In this document: positions 16,504 through 25,371 of the stretch, in pieces
Layout: every line of letters begins with the position of its first letter
How positions within the stretch are numbered: the first letter of the stretch is position 1
Source of the DNA: Oscillospiraceae bacterium
Lineage (GTDB): Bacteria; Bacillota; Clostridia; Oscillospirales; Acutalibacteraceae
Direction: 5' to 3'
Assembly (NCBI GenBank): GCA_015066175.1
Contig: SVOW01000004.1
Span: 118,670 to 182,669 of the forward strand
Length of the DNA stretch: 64,000 nucleotides
The notes under the pieces: model-generated
Database searches by the model: none
Told to the model about the DNA's origin: nothing
Seen by the model: the letters and a program-made list of their open reading frames with translations, nothing else
Program-made: the position numbers and the translations under genes

Positions 16504-18456
16504 ATGAACTGGTTCAACAATTTTCTCAACAAGGTAGAATTCATCAGACCATGTTACATGATTCCCTTTCTTGTTTCGGTTTCGATGTCGATTTCTGCAA
16601 TTTTATCGCCTTTGTCAGGTGATACGCTGACTCACAAATTCACAAAGCCTGAAGAAAAGGTGTACGAAGGTGCAACTATTGAAATAACCTCTGATTATGT
16701 GATTGTAATCGGAAAAGACGCTTCAGCTTCGGAGAAAAATGCTGCCCGGAAGCTTAAACAGTATCTTTACGAAATCAGCGGTATTGAGCTTGAAATAGTT
16801 GATGATTCAACTGAAGAAGCAGAAAAAGAAATTATCGTGGGCAAAACTTCACGCGAAGGCGGCGACTACACAATTGACCGCACAAACCTGGGTGACGATG
16901 GCATTGTGATTAAAACCGTGGGCAAGAAAATTGTCCTTTCAGGTGCAGAAAAGCGTGGTGCAATTTACGCTGTCTACACTTTCCTTGAGGAATATTTCGG
17001 TTGCCGTTGGTTTACTTATGACCTTACTGTTATCCCAAAGGTAGAAAAACTTCTTGTTCCTGAAACTATTGATTATACACATACTCCGTCAATTGTTTTC
17101 AGAGAAACTGACTGGATAAGCCCTGCAAGAAGCAACGAATACAAAGCAGCAAACAAGCTTAACGATGATGTTTACGGTGTAATTTCTGAAGAATACGGCT
17201 CAGGTATTTCCTATGCAGGTTCATTCTGCCACACAATGGCATATCTTGTGGACACAAGCCTTATTGAAACAGAGCCTGAACTTTTCGCTTACGGTGTGAA
17301 AACAAAAACAAGAACAACCGACCAGCTTTGCCTTACAAATCCCAGAACCCTTGAGCTTACAATTCAGGGCGTGCGTAAATGGCTCAGCGAAAACCCCGAT
17401 GCTGAAATTATTTCAGTTACACAGAATGATAACCAGAACTACTGTGTATGCGAAAACTGTAAAAAAGTAGACAAAGAAGAAGGCAGCCATGCAGGCACAA
17501 TGCTCCGCTTTGTGAATGCTATTGCTGACGATATAAAAGAAGATTATCCCAATGTGATGGTTGATACATTTGCTTATCAGTACACACGTAAACCTCCGAA
17601 AATTACTGTGCCGCGTGATAACGTAATTGTGCGCCTTTGCTCAATTGAATGTAAATTCTCAACACCGCTTGACAGTGGCGTGTGCAAAGAAAATGTTGAA
17701 TTTGAAGAAGATATAAAAACATGGAGCAGCCTTTGTGATAATCTCTTTGTATGGGATTACACAACAAACTACTCTCACTACCTTGCACCCTTTGCAAACT
17801 TTGATGTGCTTCAGGCAAATATGCAGTTTTTTGCAGAACACAATGTTATAGGCGTTTATGAAGAAGGCAACTACACTGCAGCAGAATGTGACGGCGAATT
17901 TGCAGAATTGCGTTGCTATCTTCTTGCAAAACTTATGTGGGACCCCTACTGTGATGTTGACAGGCATATGTATGAATTCTGCGAAGCTTATTACGGAAAA
18001 GGTGCACAGGGAATAATTGATTTCATAAATTACATAGATGAAAACAGCGGCGGCATTTCAGTAGACCTTAGTCCCTGGTGGATAACTCCCATTCCCAACA
18101 GCATTGATATCAGAGACGGTCTTACAATTTATTCTCCCATAACAAGCCAGACAACTCTGCGTGCAGACAAAGATGACGTTGAGAAAATTGATGCAATGTG
18201 GCAATTTGCAAAAGATGGCGCAGAAACCGAAGAACAGCTTGAAAATGTTTTAAGAAGTGAATTGTGCTGGAGATATTGGAAAGCCTGCGTAAGAGCAGGG
18301 GAGTTTGCCACAAAAGATGAAGCTTCATCAATTGAAATCAACAAGGCTCTCTACGATGATTTTGTAAAATTCGGAATTACCCGTCTTTGCGAAGGTGCAG
18401 GCGGTGTGATGAAAGAAGAAATTGATTTTTCCAAAACTCCCGACAAATGGAAATAA
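16504..18456 (+). CDS. DUF4838 protein with alpha-glucuronidase-type N-terminal domain
   Basis: A 650-aa protein with an N-terminal hydrophobic segment (about 18-40) that is a signal anchor or signal peptide. Residues about 50-160 (SEKNAARKLKQYLYEISGIELEIV, IIVGKTSREGG, GIVIKTVGKKIVLSGAEKRGAIYAVYTFLEEYFGCRWF) match the Glyco_hydro_67N/GH20-like accessory domain. The central part (FRETDWI, SVTQNDNQNYCVCENCKKVDKEEGSHAG, CKFSTPL) is the DUF4838 domain of polysaccharide-utilisation proteins in Bacteroidetes and Firmicutes. The C-terminus is helical. The glycan target is unknown. The cysteine-rich CVCENC motif is normal for DUF4838. Confidence 0.8.
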   Translation: MNWFNNFLNKVEFIRPCYMIPFLVSVSMSISAILSPLSGDTLTHKFTKPEEKVYEGATIEITSDYVIVIGKDASASEKNAARKLKQYLYEISGIELEIVDDSTEEAEKEIIVGKTSREGGDYTIDRTNLGDDGIVIKTVGKKIVLSGAEKRGAIYAVYTFLEEYFGCRWFTYDLTVIPKVEKLLVPETIDYTHTPSIVFRETDWISPARSNEYKAANKLNDDVYGVISEEYGSGISYAGSFCHTMAYLVDTSLIETEPELFAYGVKTKTRTTDQLCLTNPRTLELTIQGVRKWLSENPDAEIISVTQNDNQNYCVCENCKKVDKEEGSHAGTMLRFVNAIADDIKEDYPNVMVDTFAYQYTRKPPKITVPRDNVIVRLCSIECKFSTPLDSGVCKENVEFEEDIKTWSSLCDNLFVWDYTTNYSHYLAPFANFDVLQANMQFFAEHNVIGVYEEGNYTAAECDGEFAELRCYLLAKLMWDPYCDVDRHMYEFCEAYYGKGAQGIIDFINYIDENSGGISVDLSPWWITPIPNSIDIRDGLTIYSPITSQTTLRADKDDVEKIDAMWQFAKDGAETEEQLENVLRSELCWRYWKACVRAGEFATKDEASSIEINKALYDDFVKFGITRLCEGAGGVMKEEIDFSKTPDKWK

Positions 18457-18543
18457 AATTTCTGTAAATTGAAAAAAGTACTTTTAAAAAGACAAAATGT
18501 ATGATATAATATATCTTACTATTTTTTAGGAGTTGTTCACTTT

Positions 18544-19461
18544 ATGTATGATATAGCTGTAATAGGTGCAGGTCCTGCAGGTCTTACTGCAGCGCTTTAT
18601 GCACTGCGTGCAGATAAATCAGTCATAGTTCTTGAAAAAGCAGCTTTCGGCGGACAGATTACTTTTTCACCAAAGCTTGAGAACTATCCCGGCACAGGTA
18701 CATTAAGCGGCAACGAGTTTGCGGAAAAACTTGTTGAGCAGGTGCTTGATCAGGGGGCTGATATTGAGCCTGAAAACGTGCTTTCAGTTTTAAAAAACGA
18801 AAAAATCTTTGTTGTTAAAACTGAAGATTCAGAGTATGAAGCTAAAAGCGTTATTGTTGCCACAGGTGCACGTCACAGAATGTTAGGCCTTGAAAACGAA
18901 GAAAATTTAGTAGGCAACGGAATTTCTTTCTGTGCCGTCTGCGACGGAGCTTTTTACAAAGACAAATGTGTTGCTGTTATAGGCGGAGGAAACTCTGCTC
19001 TGCAGGAAGCACTTCTTTTGAGCACACTCTGTCAGAAAGTATATGTAGTGCAGAATCTTTCTTATCTTACAGGTGAAGAAAGGCTTGCAAAAGAGCTTGA
19101 AAGCAAAGATAATGTTGAAATTATTCTTTCAAATGTTGTTTCAACTTTCAACGGCGAAGATGAACTCCAGTCAATCTGTATTAAAAATACAGAATCAGGG
19201 GAAGAAAAAGTTCTTTCTCTTGACGGTGTGTTTATTGCTATCGGCTTGATACCGCAGAACGAAGCTTTTGCGGAATTCATAGACCTCGATTCCTACGGCT
19301 ATGCCGATTCGGGCGAGGATTGCACAACCCGCACAGAAGGAATTTTTGTGGCGGGGGACTGCAGAAAGAAAAAAATCCGTCAGGTTGCTACAGCAGTTGG
19401 TGACGGCGCAGTGGCTGCCCTTGCTGCATGTAACTACATTGACGAAAATTTTAAGAACTGA
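18544..19461 (+). CDS. Thioredoxin reductase-like FAD/NAD(P) oxidoreductase
   Basis: 305 aa with FAD motif IGAGPAGLTAALYALRA at residues 7-23, the redox pair FCAVCDGAFYKDK (about residues 130-142), NAD(P)-binding VIGGGNSALQEALLLS, and a C-terminal GIFVAGDCR. Electrons would pass from NADPH through FAD and the disulfide to thioredoxin or a related protein. The active site is CAVC, while canonical enzymes have CATC. A second TrxR-type gene (CAHC) sits at 39348-40262 near trxA and is the better candidate for the main enzyme; this copy has no thioredoxin neighbour. A TATAAT box at 18505-18510 and RBS AGGAGT precede it. Confidence 0.85.
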   Translation: MYDIAVIGAGPAGLTAALYALRADKSVIVLEKAAFGGQITFSPKLENYPGTGTLSGNEFAEKLVEQVLDQGADIEPENVLSVLKNEKIFVVKTEDSEYEAKSVIVATGARHRMLGLENEENLVGNGISFCAVCDGAFYKDKCVAVIGGGNSALQEALLLSTLCQKVYVVQNLSYLTGEERLAKELESKDNVEIILSNVVSTFNGEDELQSICIKNTESGEEKVLSLDGVFIAIGLIPQNEAFAEFIDLDSYGYADSGEDCTTRTEGIFVAGDCRKKKIRQVATAVGDGAVAALAACNYIDENFKN

Positions 19462-19474
19462 GAGGTAAAAAACA

Positions 19475-21106
19475 ATGAACAAAAAGTTAGTAAAACTCAT
19501 TGCACTTGTAATGTCTTTCGCAATGCTTCTCACAATCGGCACTGTTGTTCCTGCAACAGCAGCAGATGAAGAACCGGTGCCGGAAGTAAGTGCTATTGAA
19601 AAAGGTTTCTTCGATTTCACAGATGTGCTTGTGAATGGTCTTGTAAGCGCAATCGCTTCAATCATTCCCAAACCCCTGACATGGATTAACGAAGCAGACT
19701 ACAAGAGCGAATATGTGCCTGCAGGTACAGCAACTTTCCTTGATGCTCCTGCTGCAAACGCACAGTGGTCTTTAGGCTATGCACAGAATTCAATTCTTGA
19801 AGGCCAGCAGGTAATCGGCAACGAACATTATGTTTCAGGCGGTATTTCAATCACAGCAAAATATCCCACAGAAATCGTTGACGATTCAAAAGTACGCGTT
19901 ATCGCTATGAATGACGGATCAGGCAGAGGCACAGTTGTTTTTGCAGTTATCGATGCTTACGGCCTTGCAAATAACGATGTACGCGAAATCCGTAAGAGAA
20001 TTGACGCATACGCAAAAGAGAAAAACATTGTCAGTGTAAACGTTGCTGTTCTCCATCAGCACAGTGCAGTTGACACATTCGGCATGAACGGTAATATCAT
20101 TCAGGCTGTTTTCCTCAACCCTGCAATCAACCTTCTCAACGGCATTCTCGGTATGACAATCATCGAACCTCACAACGGTAAGAATGAAAAATTCCAGAAC
20201 AACCTTTTTGATGTAACTGTTGACACAATCGAAACAGCAGTTGCACAGATGGAAACAGGTAAGCTTTACTATGGCGAAGTCGATGTAGAAGAATATGTAA
20301 GAGACAAACGTCCTCCCTATGCACTTGAAAACACACTCAACCGTTTCCGTTTCGTTCCTGATAATAAAGACAGCAAAGAAACATGGTTCTCAACATCAGA
20401 AATCCACTGCGTAGGTAACGGCGTTCAGGGCACACAGATTACTGCTGACTATCCCTACTATATGGAAGAATATGTAAACGAAAATGCAAATGCAAACTTT
20501 ATGCTCCTTCTTGGTGCAGAGCTTGCAACAAGCCAGCGTCATGAACCCTTTGAGAACGAAGATTATCAGGGCAAGGAAGGCTACATGATTCTCGGCGAAA
20601 AACTCGGTGAAAAACTTGCTTCAATCACAGAAGAAAGAGAAGTTGCACCTCTTCTTAACATTGCTCATCAGGAAGTAATGTTTGAAATCGAAAACCAGAT
20701 TATGCACCTTGCTGCAAAAGCAGGTCTCTTTGAAAATCAGGCAGTTATCACTGCTGACGGCGTAAAAGTTGTTTCAGAAATCGGTTATATGGAAATCGGC
20801 ACAGACCTTGCTGTTGCACTTGTTCCCGGTGAACTTGAAGCATCAATCGCATTCGGCGGCGGACTTACAAAAGATGAAGCATGGAGAGGCGAAGATTGGA
20901 AATACGATTCAATCCAGAAGCTTGTTGGCGACAGAGAACTTCTCGTATTCGGTCTCTGCAACGACCAGGTAGGTTATATCGTTCCCACAAATGACTATAT
21001 GCCCATGCTCTGGGAAGACAGCAAATCAATCGAATTTGTTTCTCTCGGCAGCCAGACAGCAATCACTTATATGGACGCTATGACAGCCCTTATCAAATCT
21101 AAATAA
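19475..21106 (+). CDS. Secreted ceramidase-like hydrolase, paralog 1
   Basis: A signal peptide (MNKKLVKLIALVMSFAMLLTIGTVVPATA) is followed by a short acidic linker. The body resembles the N-terminal domain of neutral/alkaline ceramidases: VRVIAMNDGSGRGTVVFAVIDAYGLANNDVREIRKRI, then VLHQHSAVDTFG in place of the family ATHTHSG metal site, and QITADYPYYMEEY in place of the SGDxxGY strand. It is a clear paralog of the protein at 28624-30306. The downstream CHATSF-like block seen in paralog 2 and in ceramidases (FAxHPTS) is here HCVGNG, so the histidine is shifted or lost. Substrate and activity are uncertain. Confidence 0.72.
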   Translation: MNKKLVKLIALVMSFAMLLTIGTVVPATAADEEPVPEVSAIEKGFFDFTDVLVNGLVSAIASIIPKPLTWINEADYKSEYVPAGTATFLDAPAANAQWSLGYAQNSILEGQQVIGNEHYVSGGISITAKYPTEIVDDSKVRVIAMNDGSGRGTVVFAVIDAYGLANNDVREIRKRIDAYAKEKNIVSVNVAVLHQHSAVDTFGMNGNIIQAVFLNPAINLLNGILGMTIIEPHNGKNEKFQNNLFDVTVDTIETAVAQMETGKLYYGEVDVEEYVRDKRPPYALENTLNRFRFVPDNKDSKETWFSTSEIHCVGNGVQGTQITADYPYYMEEYVNENANANFMLLLGAELATSQRHEPFENEDYQGKEGYMILGEKLGEKLASITEEREVAPLLNIAHQEVMFEIENQIMHLAAKAGLFENQAVITADGVKVVSEIGYMEIGTDLAVALVPGELEASIAFGGGLTKDEAWRGEDWKYDSIQKLVGDRELLVFGLCNDQVGYIVPTNDYMPMLWEDSKSIEFVSLGSQTAITYMDAMTALIKSK

Positions 21107-21115
21107 ACCAAAAAC

Positions 21116-21147
21116 AAAACCCTGAAGGCTTCGGCTTTCGGGGTTTT
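21116..21147. terminator. Bidirectional terminator between convergent genes
   Basis: AAAACCCTGAA/TTTCGGGGTTTT stem around GGCTTCGGC, with A-rich left and T-rich right flanks. Confidence 0.85.
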
Positions 21148-21152
21148 ATAGT

Positions 21153-21821
21153 TTATGATGATTTCTGCTTTTTCTCCATTTTCTTCCAGTTGATAAATCC
21201 GTATAAATCATTGAAGAAGAAAGTAAGAAAACAGGCAACCATTGCAACAGAGCTTATGTCGTTTATTGACGCTGTAATCCACAAAACAATAAGCACCAGG
21301 TCGTTTGCTGCATATCCAAGGGCGTAATAGGGGCTTCTCATTGCTGTCATATATGAAGCGAGAAAACTTGTGGTGATAGATAATGTGCTGAAAGCAAGGC
21401 TTGCGTTTCCCAGTTTTTTCAGAATAAAATAAAAAGCAACCGTTGCAATAACGGTAAAAAACAACATCAGGGCAGTCTGCTTTTTTGTCATATTGTGTAT
21501 TTCAACTTCTTTTGTGTCTTTGAATGGGTGCCTGAGCCAGGATATAAGCGCCACTACTGCCATTGGTGCAGTCATACCGAGATAAGTTATTGCTTCGCCG
21601 TAATACTTCACTTTGATGGAAATTATTCCGTAAAAAACAGAAAAAATAATTATCAGAATCTGACCGACTGCGTGACCTTTTGCAAGGAAAATCAGGGCAG
21701 TAACTCCGATTAAAGAAGCAATCAACGTAAGATAATCAGTGCTTCCGAAAATAAAAAAGGTTGATACAACTGCAATCAGAGAGCACACCCACAGCCATTT
21801 TTCAAATTTGGTAAGAGCCAT
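21153..21821 (-). CDS. pnuC: PnuC-family vitamin transporter
   Basis: 222 aa with about seven hydrophobic segments. LTLIASLIGVTALIFLAKGHAVGQILIIIFSVFYGIISIKVKYYGEAITYLGMTAPM and the C-terminal SPYYALGYAANDLVLIVLWITA are PnuC-typical. The family imports nicotinamide riboside (PnuC) or, in subfamilies, riboflavin or thiamine; no RFN or THI element precedes this gene, so nicotinamide riboside is the most likely ligand by inference. The RBS is AGGTGA four bases before the ATG. The gene sits behind a candidate riboswitch leader. Confidence 0.88.
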   Translation of the reverse strand: MALTKFEKWLWVCSLIAVVSTFFIFGSTDYLTLIASLIGVTALIFLAKGHAVGQILIIIFSVFYGIISIKVKYYGEAITYLGMTAPMAVVALISWLRHPFKDTKEVEIHNMTKKQTALMLFFTVIATVAFYFILKKLGNASLAFSTLSITTSFLASYMTAMRSPYYALGYAANDLVLIVLWITASINDISSVAMVACFLTFFFNDLYGFINWKKMEKKQKSS

Positions 21822-21833
21822 TTTATCACCTCA

Positions 21834-21927
21834 AAAAAATAAGCACTCAAAACATATCTTCAAAGACCTAACGATATGTTCTGGGTGCAAAAATTGCAAC
21901 TACCCGGTGGCAGTAAAATATTTGATT
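21834..21927 (-). promoter_or_regulatory. pnuC leader with terminator and competing stem (candidate riboswitch)
   Basis: The minus-strand transcript starting near 21927 carries a compact upstream domain (about 21884-21912) in which GGG-UAGU-UGCA can pair with UGCA-CCC. A terminator hairpin follows with arms 21888-21873 and 21858-21843 (14 Watson-Crick pairs, one G-U, one mismatch) and a U-run at 21842-21834. The GCACCC at 21888-21883 belongs to both stems, so they exclude each other. This is the usual layout of a transcription-terminating riboswitch. It is not RFN, THI or S-box. NAD+-II (pnuC motif) is the obvious class to test, but I cannot recall its consensus well enough to assign it. Confidence 0.6.
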
Positions 21928-21933
21928 TTGCCC

Positions 21934-21962
21934 ATTATATCACTCTTTGTAAGCAAAGTCAA
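21934..21962 (-). promoter_or_regulatory. pnuC promoter
   Basis: TTGACT at 21957-21962, 17-bp spacer and a perfect TATAAT at 21934-21939. It is back to back with the promoter of the HAD hydrolase gene. Confidence 0.8.
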
Positions 21963-21973
21963 GGCAGATTTTG

Positions 21974-22002
21974 TTGACTTTGAGAGTTATGTGTGATATC
22001 AT
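21974..22002 (+). promoter_or_regulatory. Promoter of the HAD hydrolase gene
   Basis: TTGACT at 21974-21979, 17-bp spacer, TATCAT at 21997-22002. Only 11 bp separate the two divergent -35 boxes. Confidence 0.65.
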
Positions 22003-22026
22003 ATTTTTTCGGAAAGCGGTGAGAAA

Positions 22027-22674
22027 ATGAAAATCAAAGGTGCAATTTTTGATGTGGACGGCACACTTCTTGATTCAATGTATACGTGGAGATTAAGAGG
22101 GGAATTATACCTGAAAAAGCTTGGAATCACTGCACGCGAAGGTCTGCAGTATGATGTGAGAAGATTGGGCTTCCTTGAAGCTCCGAAAATGATAAAGGAA
22201 GAATATAACCTTACGCAGTCTTATGATGAAATCCAGCAGGGTATGATGCAGGTTGTAAGAGATTATTATCTTTACGAAGCATCAGTGAAAAACGGCACAA
22301 TTGAATTTCTTGAAGAATTGAAAAAGAATGGTGTGAAAATGTGTGTTGCAACCGCCACCGACTATGATATGGTAGTGCCGGGCCTTGAAAAATGCGGAAT
22401 TTTCGATTATTTTGATGACGTATTTACGTGCGGCGGATTGAAAACCAACAAAACAAAGCCGTATATATTTGAAAAGGCAATGGAAAGCCTGGGTACAACA
22501 AAAGAAGATACGGTTATTTTTGAAGATGCACTTTATTCAGTGAAAACAGCAAAAGAAGCGGGTTTCTTTGTGACGGGCATTTTTGACGAGCAGGAGCATG
22601 AGCAGGAAGAATTCAGAAAGCTCTGTGATGTTTTTGTTTATGATTTGCGAGATTCACTAAAATTTTTACTTTGA
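22027..22674 (+). CDS. HAD-family phosphatase, beta-phosphoglucomutase-like
   Basis: 215 aa. Motif I is FDVDGTLLDS at residues 8-17, motif II CVATATDYD at about 105, motif III the KPYIFEKAMESLG lysine at about 145, and motif IV VIFEDALYSVKTAKEAGF at about 160. A helical cap between motif I and II places it in subfamily I (beta-phosphoglucomutase, phosphoglycolate phosphatase and similar). The substrate cannot be predicted. The gene is transcribed divergently from pnuC. Confidence 0.87.
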   Translation: MKIKGAIFDVDGTLLDSMYTWRLRGELYLKKLGITAREGLQYDVRRLGFLEAPKMIKEEYNLTQSYDEIQQGMMQVVRDYYLYEASVKNGTIEFLEELKKNGVKMCVATATDYDMVVPGLEKCGIFDYFDDVFTCGGLKTNKTKPYIFEKAMESLGTTKEDTVIFEDALYSVKTAKEAGFFVTGIFDEQEHEQEEFRKLCDVFVYDLRDSLKFLL

Positions 22675-22701
22675 TTTTAAAAAATTATTTACAAAATAAC
22701 G

Positions 22702-22730
22702 TTGCAATATGTCTTATACAGTAGTATAAT
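22702..22730 (+). promoter_or_regulatory. Promoter of the CofE-like gene
   Basis: TTGCAA at 22702-22707, 17-bp spacer, TATAAT at 22725-22730. Confidence 0.65.
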
Positions 22731-22778
22731 AATAAGTTGTGAAATACAGTAATCTTATCTCCAAAGGAGTTGTTCATT

Positions 22779-23972
22779 ATGAGCAGAATGATAGGCACAG
22801 TTTCAAGAGGCGTCAGAGCACCCATCATCAAAAGCGGTGATGACATTGTAGAAATCGTAACTTCTTCAGTTCTCGAAGCTTCAGAAGATGCAGGCTTTTC
22901 TTTCAACGACCGCGACATCGTTGCTATGACAGAAGCGATTGTCGCACGTGCACAGGGTAACTATGCATCAGTTGAAGATATAGCAAGCGACGTAAAAGCA
23001 AAATTCGGCGGCGAAACAGTTGGCGTTATTTTCCCCATTCTCAGCCGTAACCGTTTTGCAATCTGCCTTCGTGGTATTGCAAAAGGTGCAAAGAAAATCG
23101 TTCTTATGCTTTCTTATCCTTCAGACGAAGTAGGTAACCACCTTGTAAGCCTTGACGTGCTTGATGAAAAAGGCGTTGACCCCTACAAAGATGTGCTTTC
23201 TCTTGAAAAATACCGCGAACTTTTCGGCTACGAAAAACACAGATTCACAGGCGTTGACTATGTAGAATATTACGAAAGCCTTATCAAAGAATCAGGCGCA
23301 GAAGCAGAAATTATTTTTGCTAATAACCCCAGAGCAATCCTTGACTATACAAAAAATGTTCTTTGCTGCGATATCCACACACGTGCACGCACAAAGAGAC
23401 TTCTTAAAAACGCAGGTGGCGAAAAAGTTTACGGCCTTGATGAAATTCTCAATGCATCTGTAAACGGCAGCGGATTCAATGCTGACTACGGTCTTCTTGG
23501 CTCAAACAAAGCAACTGAAGACACCGTTAAACTTTTCCCCCGCGATTGTCAGGTTGTAGTTGATGCTATTCAGGCAAAGCTTAAAGCAGCAACAGGCAAA
23601 AACATCGAAGTTATGGTTTATGGCGATGGTGCTTTCAAAGATCCTATCGGCAAAATCTGGGAGCTTGCAGACCCTGTTGTTTCTCCTGCTTACACAAGCG
23701 GACTTGAGGGCACACCTAACGAACTGAAGCTTAAATATCTTGCTGATAATGATTTTGCTGACCTTAAAGGCGAAGAACTCAAAGAAGCAATTAAAAACAA
23801 AATCCACGAAAAAGACGGTGACCTTGTTGGTCAGATGGCATCTGAAGGCACAACTCCAAGAAGACTTACAGACCTTATCGGTTCACTCTGCGACCTTACT
23901 TCAGGTTCAGGCGATAAAGGCACTCCCATCGTATTCATTCAGGGTTATTTCGATAACTACACAACAGAATAA
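22779..23972 (+). CDS. CofE-like (coenzyme F420-0:L-glutamate ligase family) protein
   Basis: 397 aa. The ATG at 22779 is preferred over the upstream TTG at 22770, because AAAGGAGT lies about 8 nt before it. The pattern IGTVSRGVRAPIIKSGDDIVEIV, DRDIVAMTEAIVARAQGNY, VFIQGYFDN-type C-terminus and the MVYGDGAFKDP segment match the F420-ligase fold family found widely in anaerobic Firmicutes that lack F420 biosynthesis. No other F420 gene (cofC, cofD, fbiB) is in the window. The true acceptor of the predicted amide-ligase chemistry is unknown. The gene is monocistronic, with its own promoter and terminator, and is probably well expressed, judging by its strong RBS. Confidence 0.72.
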   Translation: MSRMIGTVSRGVRAPIIKSGDDIVEIVTSSVLEASEDAGFSFNDRDIVAMTEAIVARAQGNYASVEDIASDVKAKFGGETVGVIFPILSRNRFAICLRGIAKGAKKIVLMLSYPSDEVGNHLVSLDVLDEKGVDPYKDVLSLEKYRELFGYEKHRFTGVDYVEYYESLIKESGAEAEIIFANNPRAILDYTKNVLCCDIHTRARTKRLLKNAGGEKVYGLDEILNASVNGSGFNADYGLLGSNKATEDTVKLFPRDCQVVVDAIQAKLKAATGKNIEVMVYGDGAFKDPIGKIWELADPVVSPAYTSGLEGTPNELKLKYLADNDFADLKGEELKEAIKNKIHEKDGDLVGQMASEGTTPRRLTDLIGSLCDLTSGSGDKGTPIVFIQGYFDNYTTE

Positions 23973-23985
23973 TAATTTAATTACA

Positions 23986-24017
23986 GCCGGCGAAGATATT
24001 TTTCGTCGGCTTTTTTT
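23986..24017 (+). terminator. Intrinsic terminator after the CofE-like gene
   Basis: GCCGGCGAA/TTCGTCGGC stem followed by seven T residues. Confidence 0.85.
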
Positions 24018-24032
24018 AAGCGAGTAGTTGTT

Positions 24033-25046
24033 ATGACGAAAAAGAATTTTATAAAATTTGTGGGTATTATTTCAGTTTTATGTGTTATATTCGCAGGCCT
24101 CGCTTTGTCTGCAGGAGCAGTAAAAGAAAAAAACATCGAATATTCAATTGATGATAACAAAGTAACTATTGAAAAATTCGATGCATCAGGGCTCACTCAC
24201 ATTGAAATTCCTGCTGTTATCGGCGAATGTGACGTTGTTTATGTGCAGAGCGATGCAATTATCAACGGCGAATCTGCTGTGAGCATTCATATACCTGCAA
24301 GCGTTGAAGACCTTGGCGAATTTGATTCAGTTCCCTTTACGGGAATGGATAACCTTGAAAAAATCACTGTTGACGAAAATAACTTATATTACAGTTCAGA
24401 CGAAAACGGAGTGCTGTATGATAAAAGCAAGGCAACAATCGTTCAGTATCCTGCAGGCAATAAAAGTATAAGTTATTCTGCTCCCGACAGTGTTACATAT
24501 ATCAAAATTTTTTCCTTTTCAGGTTGCCGATATCTTGAAAATGTAGAAAGTCTGGGCAGTGTAGATCAATTATGCGATACATTTGTTAACTGCAGAAATC
24601 TGAAGACAGTTAATATTCCTGCAGAAGTAACTCTTGTTAACGAAAATAATAATATGCTTTTTCAGGGGTGTGACAGCCTGAGTGATATTTATTTTGGCGG
24701 AAGTCAGTCACAGTGGGAAAAACTCAACATAAATCCCGAAAACATTTATGTGGTAAATGCCGTTGTTCATTTTGCTGTAAACGAAGATGTTGTGATTGAA
24801 CCGGCAGTAGCAGAAAAGGAAGAAGAAACAACATTGCCTGAAACAACAGAAGCAGAGACTGAAAAAGAAACTGTCACAACAACTGAAATTTCAACCACAG
24901 AATCTGCCACAACAGAAAATTCAGCATCAGGTGACGATGTCACACAGGAAAAACAGGAAAATCAGGTGATGAAATATCTTGTTCCTGCAGCAGTTGTTAT
25001 CCTTGCGGCAGTCGGAATTTTTCTGGTGAAAAAGTATAAACGTTGA
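24033..25046 (+). CDS. BspA-type leucine-rich-repeat surface protein
   Basis: 337 aa. An N-terminal signal segment (FVGIISVLCVIFAGLALSAGA) is followed by BspA/LRR_5-like repeats with the I-PASVEDLG, NLEKITVDENN and LKTVNIPAEVTLV pattern (about residues 60-235). A low-complexity Thr/Glu stretch (about 265-310) probably spans the cell wall, and a C-terminal helix YLVPAAVVILAAVGIFLVKKYKR anchors it in the membrane. There is no LPXTG motif. These proteins are thought to bind host or matrix partners; the ligand is unknown. The RBS is weak (AGCGAG). Confidence 0.8.
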   Translation: MTKKNFIKFVGIISVLCVIFAGLALSAGAVKEKNIEYSIDDNKVTIEKFDASGLTHIEIPAVIGECDVVYVQSDAIINGESAVSIHIPASVEDLGEFDSVPFTGMDNLEKITVDENNLYYSSDENGVLYDKSKATIVQYPAGNKSISYSAPDSVTYIKIFSFSGCRYLENVESLGSVDQLCDTFVNCRNLKTVNIPAEVTLVNENNNMLFQGCDSLSDIYFGGSQSQWEKLNINPENIYVVNAVVHFAVNEDVVIEPAVAEKEEETTLPETTEAETEKETVTTTEISTTESATTENSASGDDVTQEKQENQVMKYLVPAAVVILAAVGIFLVKKYKR

Positions 25047-25066
25047 AAACGAATTGTGAAAATTTG

Positions 25067-25095
25067 TTGACAAATGAATTTTTTAGGTTTATAAT
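25067..25095 (+). promoter_or_regulatory. Promoter of the thiT riboswitch transcript
   Basis: TTGACA at 25067-25072, 17-bp spacer, TATAAT at 25090-25095. Confidence 0.85.
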
Positions 25096-25126
25096 ACGAA
25101 GCAAGACGTCTTGAAAATTTAATAAA

Positions 25127-25223
25127 ACTTAAGGGGTGCTGATGAAATTCGGCTGAGATTAAGGATGTTTTTCCTTTGACCCTATAACCTGATACGGATA
25201 ATGCCGGCGTAGGGATGAAGCTT
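25127..25223 (+). promoter_or_regulatory. TPP (THI-box) riboswitch
   Basis: Conserved blocks in order: AAGGGGTGC, CGGCTGAGA, CCTTTGACCCTATAACCTGAT, CGGATAATGCCGGCGTAGGGA. This is the thi-box consensus. A terminator follows 14 bp later. Confidence 0.96.
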
Positions 25224-25236
25224 ATTTTGTAAATCA

Positions 25237-25272
25237 ATCCGCGTGGTAAGTATCACGCGGATTTCCTTTTTT
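25237..25272 (+). terminator. Terminator of the TPP riboswitch
   Basis: Perfect 10-bp stem AATCCGCGTG/CACGCGGATT with 7-nt loop, then a T-rich run. Confidence 0.88.
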
Positions 25273-25285
25273 CAGGCTTTAAGGT

Positions 25286-25369
25286 AAATTATAATTCTTT
25301 GTGTGTAGAGCTCGGCGTCCTCGACGAGCCTTAAAATGCAGAATGCAAAATGCAAAGTGCAGACCCGAA
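25286..25369. repeat. Intergenic repeat block between riboswitch and thiT
   Basis: Begins with a one-mismatch copy of AAATTATAATTT (25286-25297). A GTGTAGAGCTCGGCGTCC segment follows, related to the cores at 33480 and 53690. Then come four tandem ATGCA-type units (about 25334-25362). Confidence 0.65.
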
Positions 25370-25371
25370 AC

